Below, piece by piece: positions 35,275 to 45,033 of a stretch of 61,341 nucleotides of DNA. Under the pieces are notes generated by a model. That model was not told the DNA's origin. It saw nothing but the letters and a program-made list of their open reading frames with translations, and made no database searches. Position numbers and translations under genes: made by a program. The stretch is from Streptomyces sp. S3(2020) (GTDB lineage Bacteria; Actinomycetota; Actinomycetes; Streptomycetales; Streptomycetaceae). The stretch covers positions 1 to 61,341 of the forward strand of contig NZ_JABERD010000036.1 in assembly GCF_013044505.1 (NCBI RefSeq). The letters are read 5' to 3'. Numbering within the stretch: the stretch's first letter is position 1; the number at the start of each line of letters is the position of its first letter.

Positions 35275-36309
35275 GTGGCGTCCCACCGTCGACCCAAGCA
35301 GCCGAGCCGCACGCGCGTGACCGTGCTGACCACAGCTGCTGCCGCTGCTGTCGCTCTGAGTGCCAACGCCGCCAACGCGGCGCCGAGCGAGAAGCCCAGC
35401 AAGGACGAGGTCAAGTCCAAGGTCGACAAGCTCTACGAGGAGGCCGAGCAGGCCACCGAGAAGCTCAACGGCGCCAAGGAGAAGCAGGAGAAGCTCCAGA
35501 AGGAGATCTCCACCATCCAGGACAACGTCGCCCGCGGCCAGGAGGAGCTCAACGACCTCCGGGACTCCATGGGCCTGGCGGCCGCCGCCCAGTACCGCAC
35601 GGGCAGCATCGACTCCTCCCTCCAGCTCTTCCTGTCGTCGAACCCGGACGACTATCTGGACAAGGCCTCCACGGCCGACCAGCTCAGCGCCCAGCAGGTC
35701 GACGCGCTGAAGAAGATCCAGGAGAAGCAGCGCGAGCTCGCCCAGGAGCGCTCCGAGGCCTCCGAGAAGCTCAAGGACCTCTCCAGCACCCGCACCGAGC
35801 TGGCCAAGAAGAAGAAGGAAGTCCAGGGCAAGCTCGCCGAGGCGCAGAAGCTCCTCAACACGCTGACGGCCGCCGAGAAGGCCGCCATCGCCGCCGAGGA
35901 CGCCCGCGCCAGCCGTTCCGCGAGCGACCGCGTCGACCTCGGCAGCACCGCTCCCGCCTCCGGCCGCGCCCTCGCCGCCTTCCAGGCCGCCCAGAGCAAG
36001 ATCGGCTCGCCGTACGTCTACGGCGCCTCCGGCCCCTCCTCCTTCGACTGCTCGGGCCTGACCTCCTGGGCCTTCGCCCAGGCCGGCGTCGGCATACCCC
36101 GCACCTCGCAGGCCCAGGCCAACTACGGCACGAAGATCTACAGCCAGTCCGACCTCAAGGTCGGCGACCTGGTCATCTTCTACGGCGACCAGCACCACGT
36201 CGGCTTCTACGCCGGCAACGGCCAGGTCCTGCACGCCCCGCGCACCGGCACGGTCGTCCGCTACGAGTCGATCAACAACATGCCGTTCCAGTTCGGCGTC
36301 CGGATCTGA
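35275..36309 (+). CDS. secreted NlpC/P60 peptidoglycan endopeptidase (RipA-like)
   Basis: 344 residues. A Sec signal peptide (basic MASHRRPKQPSRTRV, then an Ala-rich core ending ANAA) is followed by a long coiled coil (about 40-215) and a C-terminal NlpC/P60 domain with Cys259 (FDCSGLTSW), His308 (HVGFYAGNG) and a third polar residue (LHAP). It would cut D-Glu-mDAP type bonds in cell-wall peptides during growth or spore development. GTG at 35275 is fixed by aaggag 9 nt upstream. First of a tandem pair; the M. tuberculosis neighbour Rv2190c is the same type. Confidence 0.94.
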   Translation: MASHRRPKQPSRTRVTVLTTAAAAAVALSANAANAAPSEKPSKDEVKSKVDKLYEEAEQATEKLNGAKEKQEKLQKEISTIQDNVARGQEELNDLRDSMGLAAAAQYRTGSIDSSLQLFLSSNPDDYLDKASTADQLSAQQVDALKKIQEKQRELAQERSEASEKLKDLSSTRTELAKKKKEVQGKLAEAQKLLNTLTAAEKAAIAAEDARASRSASDRVDLGSTAPASGRALAAFQAAQSKIGSPYVYGASGPSSFDCSGLTSWAFAQAGVGIPRTSQAQANYGTKIYSQSDLKVGDLVIFYGDQHHVGFYAGNGQVLHAPRTGTVVRYESINNMPFQFGVRI

Positions 36310-36374
36310 TCACCCTCAAGATCGCGACACCGCACCGCCCGAACGGGCGAATTGCGGGAACATGAACTGACCCC

Positions 36375-36410
36375 ACGCCCCGCCCATGACCTGCGTCATA
36401 GGCGGGGCGT
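36375..36410 (+). terminator. Hairpin between the NlpC/P60 paralogues
   Basis: A 16-bp stem (36375-36390 with 36395-36410) with one mismatch and a 4-nt loop separates the two genes, so each probably has its own transcript. Confidence 0.75.
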
Positions 36411-36508
36411 CACTGTGTGTGCCCACGGAGGTCGTTGGTCGTCACCCGGTCACGGAGCTACTGTCTGCCGCGTTTCCTCGTCCGCCAGCGGAAGGAGTGC
36501 GGCTTCCC

Positions 36509-37522
36509 GTGGGGTCCCATCGCCGCCTTGCACCGTCCGGGTTCGACCGGGGCGCGTCCGCCGCGCTCTGCGTCCTGTCAGCCACCGCCGCGGCCCTCGG
36601 AGCCGTACCGGCGTCGGCCGCGCCGCACGACGACACCCGTGCCGAGGTGGACCGTCTCTACGAGGAGGCCGAGAAGGCCACCGAGGCCTACAACAAGGCC
36701 GACGACCGCGCCGACACCCTCCGCAAGCAGGTCTCCACCGCCCAGGACCGGATCGCCCGGCAGCAGGAGCGCATCAACTCCATGCGGGAGGCCCTCGGTT
36801 CGCTGGCCGGCGCCCAGTACCGCGCCGGTGGCCTCGATCCCTCCCTCGCCCTGCTCTTCTCCGACGACCCGGACGACTACCTCGACAAGGCCGCCGCCCT
36901 GGACCGGATCAGCGCCCACCAGGCCGGTGAGCTCAAGGACCTCCAGGAGGCGATGCGCGAGCTCACCCAGGAGCGCGCGGAGGCGGCCGGGCAGCTCTCC
37001 GAACTGGAGAAGAGCCGCAAGGCCGTGGCGACCCACAAACGGACGGTCGAGAAGAAGCTCGCCAAGGCCCGCGAACTCCTCAACTCCCTGCCGTCCGCGG
37101 AGCGCGCCGCCTTCGACCGGGCCTCCCGGTCGGGCCGTGTGGACATGCCCGACCTCGGCAGCGCTGTCCCGCCCAACGCCCGGGCCGGTGCCGCGGTCGC
37201 CGCCGCCCGCGCCGCGCTCGGCAAGCCGTACGTCTGGGGCTCCACCGGACCCTCCGGTTTCGACTGCTCGGGCCTGATGGTGTGGTCCTACCGCCAGGCC
37301 GGTGTCGCCCTGCCGCGCACCTCGCAGGCCCAGCGCCACGCCGGCCGGCAGGTTCCGCTCTCCCAGGCCCAGCCCGGAGATCTGGTCACCTATCGGTCGG
37401 ACGCCAGCCATGTCGGGATGTACGTGGGCAACGGTCAGGTCATCCACGCGCCCTACCCCGGCGCGCCCGTGCGCTACGACCCGGTGGGCATGATGCCGGG
37501 GGCGACGGTCACCAGGGTCTGA
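36509..37522 (+). CDS. secreted NlpC/P60 peptidoglycan endopeptidase, paralogue
   Basis: 337 residues from GTG 36509 (MGSHRRLAPSGF), chosen because aaggag lies 11 nt upstream and the start aligns with the paralogue. Signal peptide ending VPASAA, coiled coil (about 35-195) and NlpC/P60 domain with Cys253 (FDCSGLMVW) and the His of HVGMYVGNG. The two proteins share domain order and many blocks (EVDRLYEEAE, SLALLFSDDPDDYLDKA versus SLQLFLSSNPDDYLDKA), so they arose by tandem duplication and have since diverged. In-frame starts upstream lie in the hairpin region. Confidence 0.93.
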   Translation: MGSHRRLAPSGFDRGASAALCVLSATAAALGAVPASAAPHDDTRAEVDRLYEEAEKATEAYNKADDRADTLRKQVSTAQDRIARQQERINSMREALGSLAGAQYRAGGLDPSLALLFSDDPDDYLDKAAALDRISAHQAGELKDLQEAMRELTQERAEAAGQLSELEKSRKAVATHKRTVEKKLAKARELLNSLPSAERAAFDRASRSGRVDMPDLGSAVPPNARAGAAVAAARAALGKPYVWGSTGPSGFDCSGLMVWSYRQAGVALPRTSQAQRHAGRQVPLSQAQPGDLVTYRSDASHVGMYVGNGQVIHAPYPGAPVRYDPVGMMPGATVTRV

Positions 37523-37542
37523 CCAACGCCTCGCCCCCGCCG

Positions 37543-37548
37543 TACGAT
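37543..37548 (+). promoter_or_regulatory. -10 box of possible leaderless promoter (metalloprotease)
   Basis: TACGAT, 6 nt, ATG at 37555. The intervening cggga could instead act as a very close ribosome site. Confidence 0.3.
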
Positions 37549-37554
37549 CGGGAA

Positions 37555-38745
37555 ATGGCTGGTCGAAGGCGGGCGTCGAAGCACGGTGTGGTGGTGCTGT
37601 GCCTGCTGCTGGTCTCCTTGGTGGGATGCGGCGGCGGGCCCGCCTCCGACACCGCCAGGGCCGATGTCCAGCGGCTCCTGGACCGGCGGTCGGCCGCCGT
37701 CCTCGACCGGGACCGGGCGGCCTTCCGCAAGACGGGCGACCTGGACTGGTTCGAGAACGCCCGTGGGGTGCCGTTCGCGGCCTGGGCCTACCGGCTGACC
37801 GCCCTGCACCGCGAGGGGGCCACGGCCACCGCCGAGGTCGAACTGAGCTACCGGATACAGGGCTACGACAACGCGCCGGTCAGGGCCGACCGCACCCTCA
37901 CGCTGAGCCTGGACGCGAGCGGCCAGTGGTACGTGGACACGGAGAAGCCCGCCGAGGAGGCCGCGGAGCAGCTCTGGGACCAGGGCGAGGTGGCCGTCGT
38001 ACGCGGCGAGCACAGTCTCGTCCTGGGCGCCGAGCAGTCGACCGAGGTCCTGCACTCCTACGCCGATCTGGCCGACCACGCCGTTCCGGCCGTCTCGGCG
38101 GCCTGGGGCACCGACTGGTCCCGGCATGTCGTCGTCCTCGTGCCGAACTCCCTGGACGGGATGGCGGGACTGCTCGGCTCGCCCGCCTCCTCGTACCGCG
38201 GGATCGCGGCCGTCACCACGGGTGAGACGGGCGCCCCGGCGAGCGCGCCCGCGGACCGGATCATCGTCAACCCGGACGCGTACGGCGTCCTCGGCGAGGT
38301 CGGCAAGCAGGTCGTGCTCACCCACGAGACCACCCATGTCGCCACCCGCGCCCACACCAGCGCCGCCACGCCCCTGTGGCTGTCCGAGGGGTACGCCGAC
38401 TTCGTCGGCTACCTCGGCTCCGGTCGCTCGCCCGTGCAGGCCGCTCCCGAGCTCTGGCGGGCCGTGACCGACGGGCGGACGCCGGCGGAGCTTCCCGAGG
38501 ACGCGGACTTCGGCTTCAGCGGTGACGCGACCGAACTCGCGCAGGCCTACGAGAGCGGCTGGATGGCCTGCCGGATGGTCGCGGACCGGTGGGGCGAGCC
38601 GAAGCTGCGGGAGTTCTACCAGGCCGTGGGCGCCCACAAGCAGCGGGCCGGGGCGGTGGAGGGCGCGCTGGAGCGGGTGCTCGGCACGAACCTGGAGGAC
38701 TTCACGGCCCGGTGGCGGGACTATCTCCGGGCTCAGCTCGGCTGA
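37555..38745 (+). CDS. lipoprotein with gluzincin-type metalloprotease domain
   Basis: 396 residues. A basic start and hydrophobic core end in a lipobox LVGC (Cys25), so the protein is anchored outside the membrane. Residues about 35-140 form an NTF2-like/Cys-free N-domain; the C-terminal half carries the zinc motif HETTH (His257, Glu258, His261) and a downstream acidic ligand, Glu278 in LSEGYADFVGY. This is the layout of M1-like peptidases of the MA clan, although the whole is much shorter than classical M1 enzymes. Substrate unknown. It overlaps the end of the convergent padR-type gene by 44 bp. Confidence 0.87.
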   Translation: MAGRRRASKHGVVVLCLLLVSLVGCGGGPASDTARADVQRLLDRRSAAVLDRDRAAFRKTGDLDWFENARGVPFAAWAYRLTALHREGATATAEVELSYRIQGYDNAPVRADRTLTLSLDASGQWYVDTEKPAEEAAEQLWDQGEVAVVRGEHSLVLGAEQSTEVLHSYADLADHAVPAVSAAWGTDWSRHVVVLVPNSLDGMAGLLGSPASSYRGIAAVTTGETGAPASAPADRIIVNPDAYGVLGEVGKQVVLTHETTHVATRAHTSAATPLWLSEGYADFVGYLGSGRSPVQAAPELWRAVTDGRTPAELPEDADFGFSGDATELAQAYESGWMACRMVADRWGEPKLREFYQAVGAHKQRAGAVEGALERVLGTNLEDFTARWRDYLRAQLG

Positions 38746-39259
38746 GCCGCTCGACGGCCTCTTCGAGCCAGGTGCGTTCCGCCGCCCCGGTCGCCCGGGC
38801 GACCCGCAGCATGCCCTCCCGGAACAGATCGCCGCTCTCCTCCGCGCGGACGGGCTCGCCGCCGTCGTAGAAGAAACTCGTCGGGGTGTCGAGGAAGGCC
38901 AGGCGGCGGCGGAGCACCTCGGCCTGTTCGCGGCGGTCCGGCAGGTGTCGCAGGAACGACAGGACCGTGTTGAAGCGGACCTGGTCGGTGATCTCGGCCT
39001 GCTTGGGCCGGCGCAGGCGCTCCAGCAGGTCCTCTCGGCCCTCGTCGGTGAGGGAGAGGATGCGGCGCGGGGCCGCGCTCGCGCCCGGCTCCTCGTGCTG
39101 GTCGAGCTTGCCGGCCTTGATCAGACGGGTGATCGCCGGATAGAGGGCGCCGTCGCTGACCGGGCGGACATGGCCGCTGAGCGCCTTGATGCGCTCCTTC
39201 AACTCGTAGCCGTGCAGGGGCTCTTCGGCGAGGAAGCCCAGGATCGACAGCTCCAGCAC
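38702..39259 (-). CDS. PadR-family transcriptional repressor
   Basis: 185 residues. Winged helix at the N-terminus (LELSILGFL, LHGYELKERI, DGALYPAITRL, the wing GASAAPRRILSLTDEGRE) and a C-terminal helical dimerisation/effector domain (PadR-like, Vir family). GTG at 39259 is fixed by a perfect aaggagg 7 nt upstream; an ATG at 39292 is in frame but has no such site. It is divergent from a MATE exporter with a palindromic operator between them, the usual arrangement for PadR regulators that sense an exported drug. Confidence 0.92.
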   Translation of the reverse strand: MLELSILGFLAEEPLHGYELKERIKALSGHVRPVSDGALYPAITRLIKAGKLDQHEEPGASAAPRRILSLTDEGREDLLERLRRPKQAEITDQVRFNTVLSFLRHLPDRREQAEVLRRRLAFLDTPTSFFYDGGEPVRAEESGDLFREGMLRVARATGAAERTWLEEAVERLSRAEPGDSPATGP

Positions 39260-39304
39260 TCCGATTCCTCCTTGTGGTTGTCGTAGCGCCATGGTACCTC
39301 TTAT

Positions 39305-39331
39305 CGAGCTATCTCGTTTCGAGGTAGCTCG
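39305..39331. promoter_or_regulatory. Palindromic operator of PadR/MATE
   Basis: Arms cgagctatctcg (39305-39316) and cgaggtagctcg (39320-39331) are inverted repeats with one mismatch around ttt. The position in the 106-bp divergent spacer fits autorepression and control of the MATE gene. Confidence 0.65.
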
Positions 39332-39350
39332 GATCGAAGTAGCTCGGATC
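39321..39350 (+). repeat. Two tandem 15-bp direct repeats at the operator
   Basis: gaggtagctcggatc (39321-39335) is repeated as gaagtagctcggatc (39336-39350), one mismatch, and followed by gag. The repeats carry the operator half-site again, so up to three half-sites lie in phase before the MATE ribosome site at 39351-39357. Confidence 0.75.
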
Positions 39351-39365
39351 GAGGGGGTTCTGTTC

Positions 39366-40661
39366 GTGGACAGTCATCGTCGGCAGCTCGTCGCCCTGGC
39401 CCACCCCGTCTACTTCTCGCTCCTCGCCTCCGTCGCCGCCGGGATCATCAACACCGTCTGGGTCTCCCGGCTCGGCGGCCCGGCCGTGGCCGCCGTCGCG
39501 GTGGCGACCAACACGGAGAACGTGCTGCTCGGCGTCGCCCTGGTCTTCGGCTCCGGTACGACCGTGCTGGTCGCGCACGCCCGGGGCGCCCGGGATCCGG
39601 GGGCCGTGCGGGCGGCCGTGCGCGGGGGCTGGGCGGTGTTCGGGGTGATCACGCCGCTGGTGGCGGCGGGCGGGTTCCTGCTGCGGGAGCCGCTCGCCCG
39701 CCTGGTCCTGGGCGGGGGCGAGGCGCTGCCCCTGGCGGTCGGGTACTTCGCGATATCCATGCCGGGCATCGCCGTCTTCTTCGCCCAGCAGCTCGTCGAC
39801 GGCATCCTCAAGGGCGCGGGGGACACGAGGACACCGATGCGGCTGGCGCTGCTCGCCAACGGGCTGATCCTGCTCTGCGACCCGTTCCTCATCCACCTCC
39901 ACGGCGTCCGGGGCGCCGCCGCCTCGACGGTGCTGTGCCGGGTCGTGGCGTTGGGCGTGGGGCTGGTGGCGCTGCGGCGGAACGCGCTGCTGAGAACCGC
40001 CACCGGGTCCGGGACGGCCTTCTGGAGGACGTTGCGCACCGGGCTGCCCATGGCCGCCGACTTCACCGTGCGGCAGGGCGGGGCGCTGGTGCTGGTCGCG
40101 ATCGTGGCGCGGCTGGGGGTGACGGCGGTGGCCGGGTACGCGATCGCGTACAAGGTCATGTACGTGGCCACCATGGGCTTCTACGCGGTACGCCAGGCCG
40201 CCTCCATCCACACCGCGCATCTGCTGGGCGCGGGGCGGGACGCGCGGCGGGCGATCGGGAAGCAGGCCGTGCTGGTCTCCGGAGGGTTCGCGCTGGGGGC
40301 CGCGCTGCTGCTGGCCCTGACCGCCCCCTGGATCATGGCCGCCTTCGGCGCCGGACCCGGTGTCGCCCACGACGGAGTGCTCTTCCTGCGCTGTGTCGGG
40401 CCCTATCTGCTGCTGATGGCCTGCTTCATCGCGCTCGGCGGGGTCTTCGAGGGCAGCGGAGGGGCGCCGGTGCTGCTGCGGGTGACGCTGCTCGGTACCG
40501 CGGTCCAACTGCCGCTGGCGTACGCGCTGTCGGGGCTGGGGCTGCCCGGTGTGTGCCTGGCGCTCGCGCTGTCCATGGCGCTCCAGTGCGCGGCGGTCGC
40601 CCTGGTCGCGGCCCGGCGTCAGGAGGAGACCGAGGTCTTGGTGGCGCGGGCTTCGGTCTGA
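39366..40661 (+). CDS. MATE-family efflux transporter
   Basis: 431 residues, 12 predicted membrane helices in two six-helix halves, MATE/DinF-like (SRLGGPAVAAVAVATN, GILKGAGDTRTPM). It exports cationic drugs or toxic metabolites using an ion gradient. GTG at 39366 has a gaggggg site 8 nt upstream. The C-terminal end RRQEETEVLVARASV is encoded partly by a 25-bp sequence that is repeated 185 bp downstream at the end of the opposing gene, so the original C-terminus may have been altered. Controlled by the divergent PadR protein. Confidence 0.9.
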   Translation: MDSHRRQLVALAHPVYFSLLASVAAGIINTVWVSRLGGPAVAAVAVATNTENVLLGVALVFGSGTTVLVAHARGARDPGAVRAAVRGGWAVFGVITPLVAAGGFLLREPLARLVLGGGEALPLAVGYFAISMPGIAVFFAQQLVDGILKGAGDTRTPMRLALLANGLILLCDPFLIHLHGVRGAAASTVLCRVVALGVGLVALRRNALLRTATGSGTAFWRTLRTGLPMAADFTVRQGGALVLVAIVARLGVTAVAGYAIAYKVMYVATMGFYAVRQAASIHTAHLLGAGRDARRAIGKQAVLVSGGFALGAALLLALTAPWIMAAFGAGPGVAHDGVLFLRCVGPYLLLMACFIALGGVFEGSGGAPVLLRVTLLGTAVQLPLAYALSGLGLPGVCLALALSMALQCAAVALVAARRQEETEVLVARASV

Positions 40662-40823
40662 GGGGCGGCGATGTCCCGTGCCGGGGCGGTGGCGTCGAAC
40701 GCCATGACTACGGGGCATCGCGGAGCGCGGTGGCGATCGACGAACCATCGCGTCCGAGCGGGGGCGTGCCGGGTGCGGGAGCCCCGCTCCGAAGCGGTCG
40801 GCGTCAGGAGGAGACCGAGGTCT
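40614..40823. repeat. 25-bp direct repeat pair at the MATE/GT87 junction
   Basis: The identical 25-bp sequence cggcgtcaggaggagaccga(ggtct) occurs at 40614-40638 and 40799-40823, 160 bp apart. The first copy is coding for the MATE C-terminus, the second includes the stop codon of the convergent GT87 gene. The interval 40639-40798 holds the MATE stop and no gene. Confidence 0.85.
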
Positions 40824-42099
40824 CCTCGGTGGTGAGCGTGGGCTGAGTGGGCACCGGTGTCTCGGCGTCGGGCGGCACCGTCGAGCGCCACAGCTCCACG
40901 GCCGCGAGGACGGTCGCCGCGACCAGCAGGCCGTTGCGGAGGAACAGCAGGGTGACGCCGAGGCCGTCGCTGGCGACGACGTTCCCGAAGTAGATCGGGA
41001 ACTCCAGCACCGTCACGAAGGAGGCCACCAGCACGATCACGGCGGGCACCCCCATCCGGCTCGCCCGGAAGCACAGGCAGACGGCCGCGAGACCGATCAG
41101 CCACACCATGTACTGCGGGCTGATCACCCGGCTGGTCGTGGTGAACAGCAGCACCGCCACGAAGGCCGCGTCGGCCGCGGTGTGTGCCTCGAAGCGCGTC
41201 GCCCTCAGCCGCCACAGCAGCAGCCAGCCGAAGGCGAGACCGGTCAGGGCGAGCGCGGCCGTGCTGACGACGTCGACCCAGGGGCCGAGGAACTCGACCG
41301 AACCGTAGTTGAGCAGCACCTGCCCGTCCCAGCCGTACTGCCGGGCCACATGGAAGACGAGCGAGCCCAGCGACTCCACCTCGGTGCCCCGGTCCGCCTG
41401 GAAGGTCAGGAAGGCGAAGGCGCCGGGCATGGCGACGGAGAACAGGGCCGCGAGACCGGCCGCGGTGACCGCCGTCGCCATCCAGGTGCTCCGCCTGCGG
41501 ACGGCGACCAGCAGCAGCGCCGGCCACACCTTGAGCATCGCCCCGAAGCCGATCAGGGCGCCCATCACACGGGGGTGCCGGGCGCCCGCGAGCAGCGCGG
41601 CCACCACGACGGCGGTGACCATCACGTCGTAGCGGGCGTAGACGGTCGGCCCGAGCAGCGGGACGCCCACCACCCACACCCAGGCACCGCGCAGCGAACG
41701 GCCGGTGCGCAGGCCCGCGTACAGCAGCAGGGAGAAGGCGACCAGGTCGGCGAGGAAGGCGAGGACGAAGAACGCCGTCGCGTACGGGAGGAAGGGCAGC
41801 AGGGCGGGGGAGAGGATCGCGAGCGCGGCGGCCGGCGGGTACTGCCAGGTGACGTCGTCCAGCGGGAACGTTCCGGTGCGCAGGACCTCGTACCAGCCCT
41901 GGTAGATCACGGAGACATCGCTCGTGACGTCCGGGCCGGGGAAGACGAGGACCTTGAGCACGAACAGGAGCAGCAGCAGCCGTGTCAGCCCCCAGGTCAC
42001 CAGCAGTCCGGCCGGAGACCGCCTCGCACCCGCAATGTCCACCGGAGCCCCTGTTCGCGCGATTGTCACTCGTGAGGTTGTCACTCTTGAGATGGCCAT
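40804..42099 (-). CDS. GT87-family polyprenyl-phosphate-mannose-type glycosyltransferase
   Basis: About 431 residues from ATG 42099 (GTG at 42042, MDIAGARRSP, is an alternative of 412). The protein has some 10-11 membrane helices with an aromatic first loop (WYEVLRTGTFPLDDVTWQYPP) and VYARYDV, typical of GT-C enzymes of family GT87 (DUF2029), which use lipid-linked mannose outside the membrane. In mycobacteria such enzymes (for example Rv2181) add alpha-1,2-mannose to lipomannan, next to pimB. Here it is divergent from the PimB-prime-like gene, which supports a role in PI-mannoside or lipoglycan elaboration. Open frame upstream of 42099 overlaps the opposing gene. Confidence 0.82.
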   Translation of the reverse strand: MAISRVTTSRVTIARTGAPVDIAGARRSPAGLLVTWGLTRLLLLLFVLKVLVFPGPDVTSDVSVIYQGWYEVLRTGTFPLDDVTWQYPPAAALAILSPALLPFLPYATAFFVLAFLADLVAFSLLLYAGLRTGRSLRGAWVWVVGVPLLGPTVYARYDVMVTAVVVAALLAGARHPRVMGALIGFGAMLKVWPALLLVAVRRRSTWMATAVTAAGLAALFSVAMPGAFAFLTFQADRGTEVESLGSLVFHVARQYGWDGQVLLNYGSVEFLGPWVDVVSTAALALTGLAFGWLLLWRLRATRFEAHTAADAAFVAVLLFTTTSRVISPQYMVWLIGLAAVCLCFRASRMGVPAVIVLVASFVTVLEFPIYFGNVVASDGLGVTLLFLRNGLLVAATVLAAVELWRSTVPPDAETPVPTQPTLTTEETSVSS

Positions 42100-42187
42100 G
42101 ATGTCCCGGCCGGCTGTGTGCTTGCCATAAACGCGGCCGTGCCGAGCTGTGGGCGGGCCTTCGGACAGGGTAGGCGGACCTTTTGGA

Positions 42188-42193
42188 TAGGGT
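42188..42193 (+). promoter_or_regulatory. -10 box of probable leaderless promoter (PimB-like)
   Basis: TAGGGT, 8 nt, ATG at 42202; no distinct Shine-Dalgarno. Confidence 0.45.
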
Positions 42194-42201
42194 CGGCGGC
42201 G

Positions 42202-43344
42202 ATGCACAAGACCCTGATCGTGACGAACGACTTCCCGCCCAGGCCGGGCGGTATCCAGGCCTTCCTGCACAACATGGCGCTGCGGCTCGACCCGGAGCGG
42301 CTCGTCGTCTACGCGTCCACCTGGAAGCGCGGCCGCGAGGGCGGGGAGGCTACGGCCGCCTTCGACGCCGAGCAGCCCTTCACCGTCGTACGCGACCGTA
42401 CGACGATGCTCCTGCCGACGCCCGCGGCCACGCGTACGGCCGTCGGACTGCTGCGGGAGCACGGCTGTACGGCGGTGTGGTTCGGGGCGGCCGCGCCGCT
42501 CGGGCTGATGGCGCCCGCGCTCCGGAGGGCCGGGGCCGAGCGGCTGGTGGCCACGACCCACGGGCACGAGGCGGGGTGGGCCCAGCTGCCCGCCGCGCGG
42601 CAGCTGCTGCGCCGGATCGGTGAGGGCACGGACACGATCACCTACCTCGGCGAGTACACGCGGTCGCGGATCGCCGGTGCGCTGACGCCCGCGGCGGCCT
42701 CGCGGATGGCGCAGCTGCCGCCGGGGGTGGACGAGAAGACCTTCCATCCGGGGTCGGGGGGCGATGCCGTGCGGGCCCGGCTCGGGCTGACCGACCGGCC
42801 GGTGGTGGTGTGCGTCTCGCGGCTCGTGCCGCGCAAGGGGCAGGACACGCTGATCCTGGCGATGCCGCGGATCCTGGCCGCCGAGCCGGACGCGATGCTG
42901 CTGATCGTCGGCGGGGGGCCGTACGAGAAGGAGCTGCGCAGGCTCGCCGCCCAGACCCGGGTCGCGGACTCGGTCCGCTTCACGGGTGCGGTGCCCTGGT
43001 CCGAGCTGCCCGCGCACTACGGCGCCGGGGACGTCTTCGCCATGCCCTGCCGGACCCGGCGGGGCGGGCTCGATGTCGAGGGGCTCGGGATCGTGTACCT
43101 GGAGGCGTCGGCGACGGGGCTGCCGGTGGTGGCGGGGGACTCGGGCGGTGCCCCGGACGCCGTGGTGGACGGTGAGACCGGCTGGGTGGTGCGGGGCGGT
43201 TCGGTGGAGGAGGCGGCCGAGCGCATCGTCGTGCTCCTCGGGGATCCGGAACTGCGGAGCCGGATGGGGGAGCGGGGACGGGAGTGGGTCGAGGAGAAGT
43301 GGCGGTGGGACCTGTTGGCGGAAAAGTTGAAGACGTTGCTATAG
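42202..43344 (+). CDS. GT4 glycosyltransferase, PimB-prime-like
   Basis: 380 residues, GT-B fold. N-terminal glycine loop in TNDFPPRPGGIQAF; donor-binding features in VSRLVPRKGQD and the retaining E-x7-E pair, Glu293 and Glu301 (EGLGIVYLE). This is the signature of GDP-mannose-dependent phosphatidylinositol mannosyltransferase PimB-prime (C. glutamicum and M. tuberculosis Rv2188c), which adds the second mannose to PIM1. PI-mannosides are reported in Streptomyces. ATG at 42202 follows the family; open frame upstream is spurious. Context with a GT87 protein, an acyl-CoA ligase and an acyltransferase fits PIM/lipid assembly. Confidence 0.88.
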   Translation: MHKTLIVTNDFPPRPGGIQAFLHNMALRLDPERLVVYASTWKRGREGGEATAAFDAEQPFTVVRDRTTMLLPTPAATRTAVGLLREHGCTAVWFGAAAPLGLMAPALRRAGAERLVATTHGHEAGWAQLPAARQLLRRIGEGTDTITYLGEYTRSRIAGALTPAAASRMAQLPPGVDEKTFHPGSGGDAVRARLGLTDRPVVVCVSRLVPRKGQDTLILAMPRILAAEPDAMLLIVGGGPYEKELRRLAAQTRVADSVRFTGAVPWSELPAHYGAGDVFAMPCRTRRGGLDVEGLGIVYLEASATGLPVVAGDSGGAPDAVVDGETGWVVRGGSVEEAAERIVVLLGDPELRSRMGERGREWVEEKWRWDLLAEKLKTLL

Positions 43345-43358
43345 CCAGATGCGGATAA

Positions 43359-45014
<1,656 letters not shown>

Positions 45015-45033
45015 CGCTCTTTCAGAGGGCCTG

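Noticed and set aside
33595..36234. Antisense open frame of 879 codons opposite NYN and NlpC/P60 genes
   Set aside because: Leu/Gly/Val-rich mirror of coiled-coil coding sequence; crosses the strong promoter at 35193.
36395..36508. Longer N-terminus of the second NlpC/P60 protein from upstream in-frame starts
   Set aside because: The sequence overlaps the inter-gene hairpin and does not look like a signal peptide; GTG at 36509 has the ribosome site and aligns with the paralogue.
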